From an uncultured Clostridia bacterium (lineage in GTDB: Bacteria; Bacillota; Clostridia; Oscillospirales; Oscillospiraceae): a stretch of 7,199 bases of DNA. Made by a program: the position numbers and the translations under genes. Below the pieces are notes generated by a model. The model saw nothing but the letters and a program-made list of their open reading frames with translations, was not told where the DNA came from and did not search any database. This document shows positions 6,308 to 7,199 of the stretch, piece by piece; the stretch's first letter is position 1, and each line of letters opens with the position of its first letter. The stretch is taken from the NCBI GenBank assembly GCA_937893605.1, contig CALBGG010000019.1, forward strand, positions 1-7,199. Reading direction: 5' to 3'.

Positions 6308-7127
6308 AAAAATGGCTATAGGCCTTACCTGCTGCTATTTCAAGTATCTCGGCTGGCCGGCGCGGCGCATTATGACGAATCCTATACTCAGCGCTGCAGT
6401 AGGCGCATATATGGACACAAGGCACTCGGTGCGGCGCATCGGTGGCTTTATCCGCGCAAACGCTTTGGACATGAGCGACTATGTCAAGCAGGATTACCGC
6501 TGCTTCAACGACTTTTTCACACGCCGGGTCAAGGACGGAGCACGCCCGGTAAATATGGATCCCGATACGCTCATCTCCCCATGCGACGGATATATGTCGG
6601 CATATAAAATAAGCGGTGACTCGGAGTTTGCGATAAAAAACAGCTGGTACAACGTCTATGATCTCGTCGGAGGCGCGGAGCTTGCCGACGATTACATGAA
6701 CGGTACCTGCCTCGTCCTACGCCTCGGCGTCGAGAATTACCACCGCTACTGCTACATCGACGACGGATTTAAAAGCCGAAACTGGCACATTCAGGGGCGC
6801 TATCACCCCGTGCAGCCTATCGTTGTGCGAAAAAGGCCGGTGTTCATTCAGAACACGCGCGAATACTGCGTCATGTACACCGAAAACTTCGGCCCCGTCG
6901 TGCAGATCGAGGTCGGCGCATGCCTCGTCGGAAAGATAGAAAACTACCGTCAGGCCGGTGTTATTCATCGCGGCGAGGAAAAGGGTCTGTTCCGCTTTGG
7001 CGGCTCGACAATAGTTCTGCTGTTTAAGGAAGGCGTGCTTGATCTTCCGCAGGAGTTTTTTTCCGACACTCTGCGCGGCAAAGAGCGCCCCGTGCGCTTC
7101 GGCAGCGAGATATGCAAAAAGGCTTAG
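6297..7127 (+). CDS. psd: Phosphatidylserine decarboxylase proenzyme
   Basis: A 276-residue pyruvoyl-dependent decarboxylase that converts phosphatidylserine to phosphatidylethanolamine at the membrane. It is made as a proenzyme that cuts itself at Gly235-Ser236 in FGGST (234-238), giving a large beta chain and an alpha chain of about 41 residues headed by pyruvate. Other family marks: FNDFFTRRV (70-78), SPCDG with the triad Asp97 (94-98), NGTCLVLRL (135-143), NYHRYCYIDDG (147-157), GACLVGKI (207-214) and EEKGLFRF (227-234). In E. coli PSD the second motif is YHRVH, and its last His belongs to the self-cleavage triad; here that position is Cys152, while the first His is kept as His149. The ATG lies in the 3' end of the flippase-like gene (11-base overlap, different frame), with GGTGA 6 bases upstream, so translation is probably coupled. 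No phosphatidylserine synthase is in the window. The short length suits the clostridial branch. Confidence 0.95.
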   Translation: MTSKKMAIGLTCCYFKYLGWPARRIMTNPILSAAVGAYMDTRHSVRRIGGFIRANALDMSDYVKQDYRCFNDFFTRRVKDGARPVNMDPDTLISPCDGYMSAYKISGDSEFAIKNSWYNVYDLVGGAELADDYMNGTCLVLRLGVENYHRYCYIDDGFKSRNWHIQGRYHPVQPIVVRKRPVFIQNTREYCVMYTENFGPVVQIEVGACLVGKIENYRQAGVIHRGEEKGLFRFGGSTIVLLFKEGVLDLPQEFFSDTLRGKERPVRFGSEICKKA

Positions 7128-7145
7128 GTCAAATGACCTGAGCCT
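7120..7145 (+). other. Hairpin covering the psd stop codon
   Basis: AGGCT-T-AGGTCA (7120-7131) pairs with TGACCT-G-AGCCT (7134-7145), with one U-G pair and a 4-base effective loop. The psd TAG at 7125-7127 lies within the left arm. No T run follows directly, so it is not a classical terminator on its own. It may protect the mRNA 3' end or act with the next hairpin. Confidence 0.6.
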
Positions 7146-7146
7146 C

Positions 7147-7182
7147 AGCGTGTCAAAAAAGTCTGTGACTTTTTTGCACGCT
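7147..7182. terminator. Long near-perfect hairpin, probable terminator downstream of psd
   Basis: AGCGTG-t-CAAAAAAGTC (7147-7163), a TGT loop, and GACTTTTTTGCACGCT (7167-7182) pair over 16 bases with one bulged T at 7153. The T run is inside the right arm, so an inner hairpin (GTC/GAC plus A:U pairs) could release transcripts in either direction. It could also be a copy of a dispersed palindromic repeat. No gene is seen from here to the window end. Confidence 0.55.
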
Positions 7183-7199
7183 TCAAAAACGCCACATTT

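Overview
The window reads as a compact, gene-dense chromosomal segment of a Gram-positive anaerobe of the class Clostridia, probably the Oscillospirales. The reasons are a type III glutamine synthetase, a short clostridial-type phosphatidylserine decarboxylase with a GGST processing site, moderately high GC coding sequence, AGGAGG-like ribosome binding sites, near-consensus vegetative promoters and a TTG start. The taxonomic placement is an inference from gene content; there is no rRNA or other marker gene here. No mobile element, CRISPR array, tRNA or rRNA gene was seen. Every gap between genes is under 180 bases (95, 129, 49, 15, 173 and 72), so no long stretch is left unexplained.

Layout, left to right. 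(1) The first 89 bases are the start of an XRE-type helix-turn-helix regulator on the minus strand, cut by the window edge. Its promoter is overlapped by a short palindrome, as expected for autoregulation. (2) A class I/II PLP aminotransferase lies upstream of it on the same strand. (3) A divergent promoter pair separates the aminotransferase from a small plus-strand gene for a membrane-anchored leucine-zipper protein. (4) A shared bidirectional terminator closes that gene and the convergent operon coming from the right. (5) That minus-strand operon is glnN (type III glutamine synthetase), followed 15 bases later by an AI-2E family membrane transporter that starts at TTG. (6) A 173-base divergent control region holds two consensus promoters whose -35 boxes both lie inside one perfect 13-base inverted repeat. 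(7) On the plus strand, a flippase-like (LPG-synthase-TM, UPF0104) membrane protein overlaps psd by 11 bases. Two successive hairpins follow, the first covering the psd stop codon.

How the parts may work together. glnN makes glutamine from glutamate and ammonium. The opposite operon makes phosphatidylethanolamine from phosphatidylserine and encodes a polytopic membrane protein that may move or handle lipids. The palindrome between them could let one DNA-binding protein control both operons, linking nitrogen assimilation with membrane lipid composition. The architecture is visible in the sequence; the regulator and the direction of control are not. The other unusual points are a Cys where the psd catalytic-triad His is expected and the small zipper protein, which belongs to no family I recognise.
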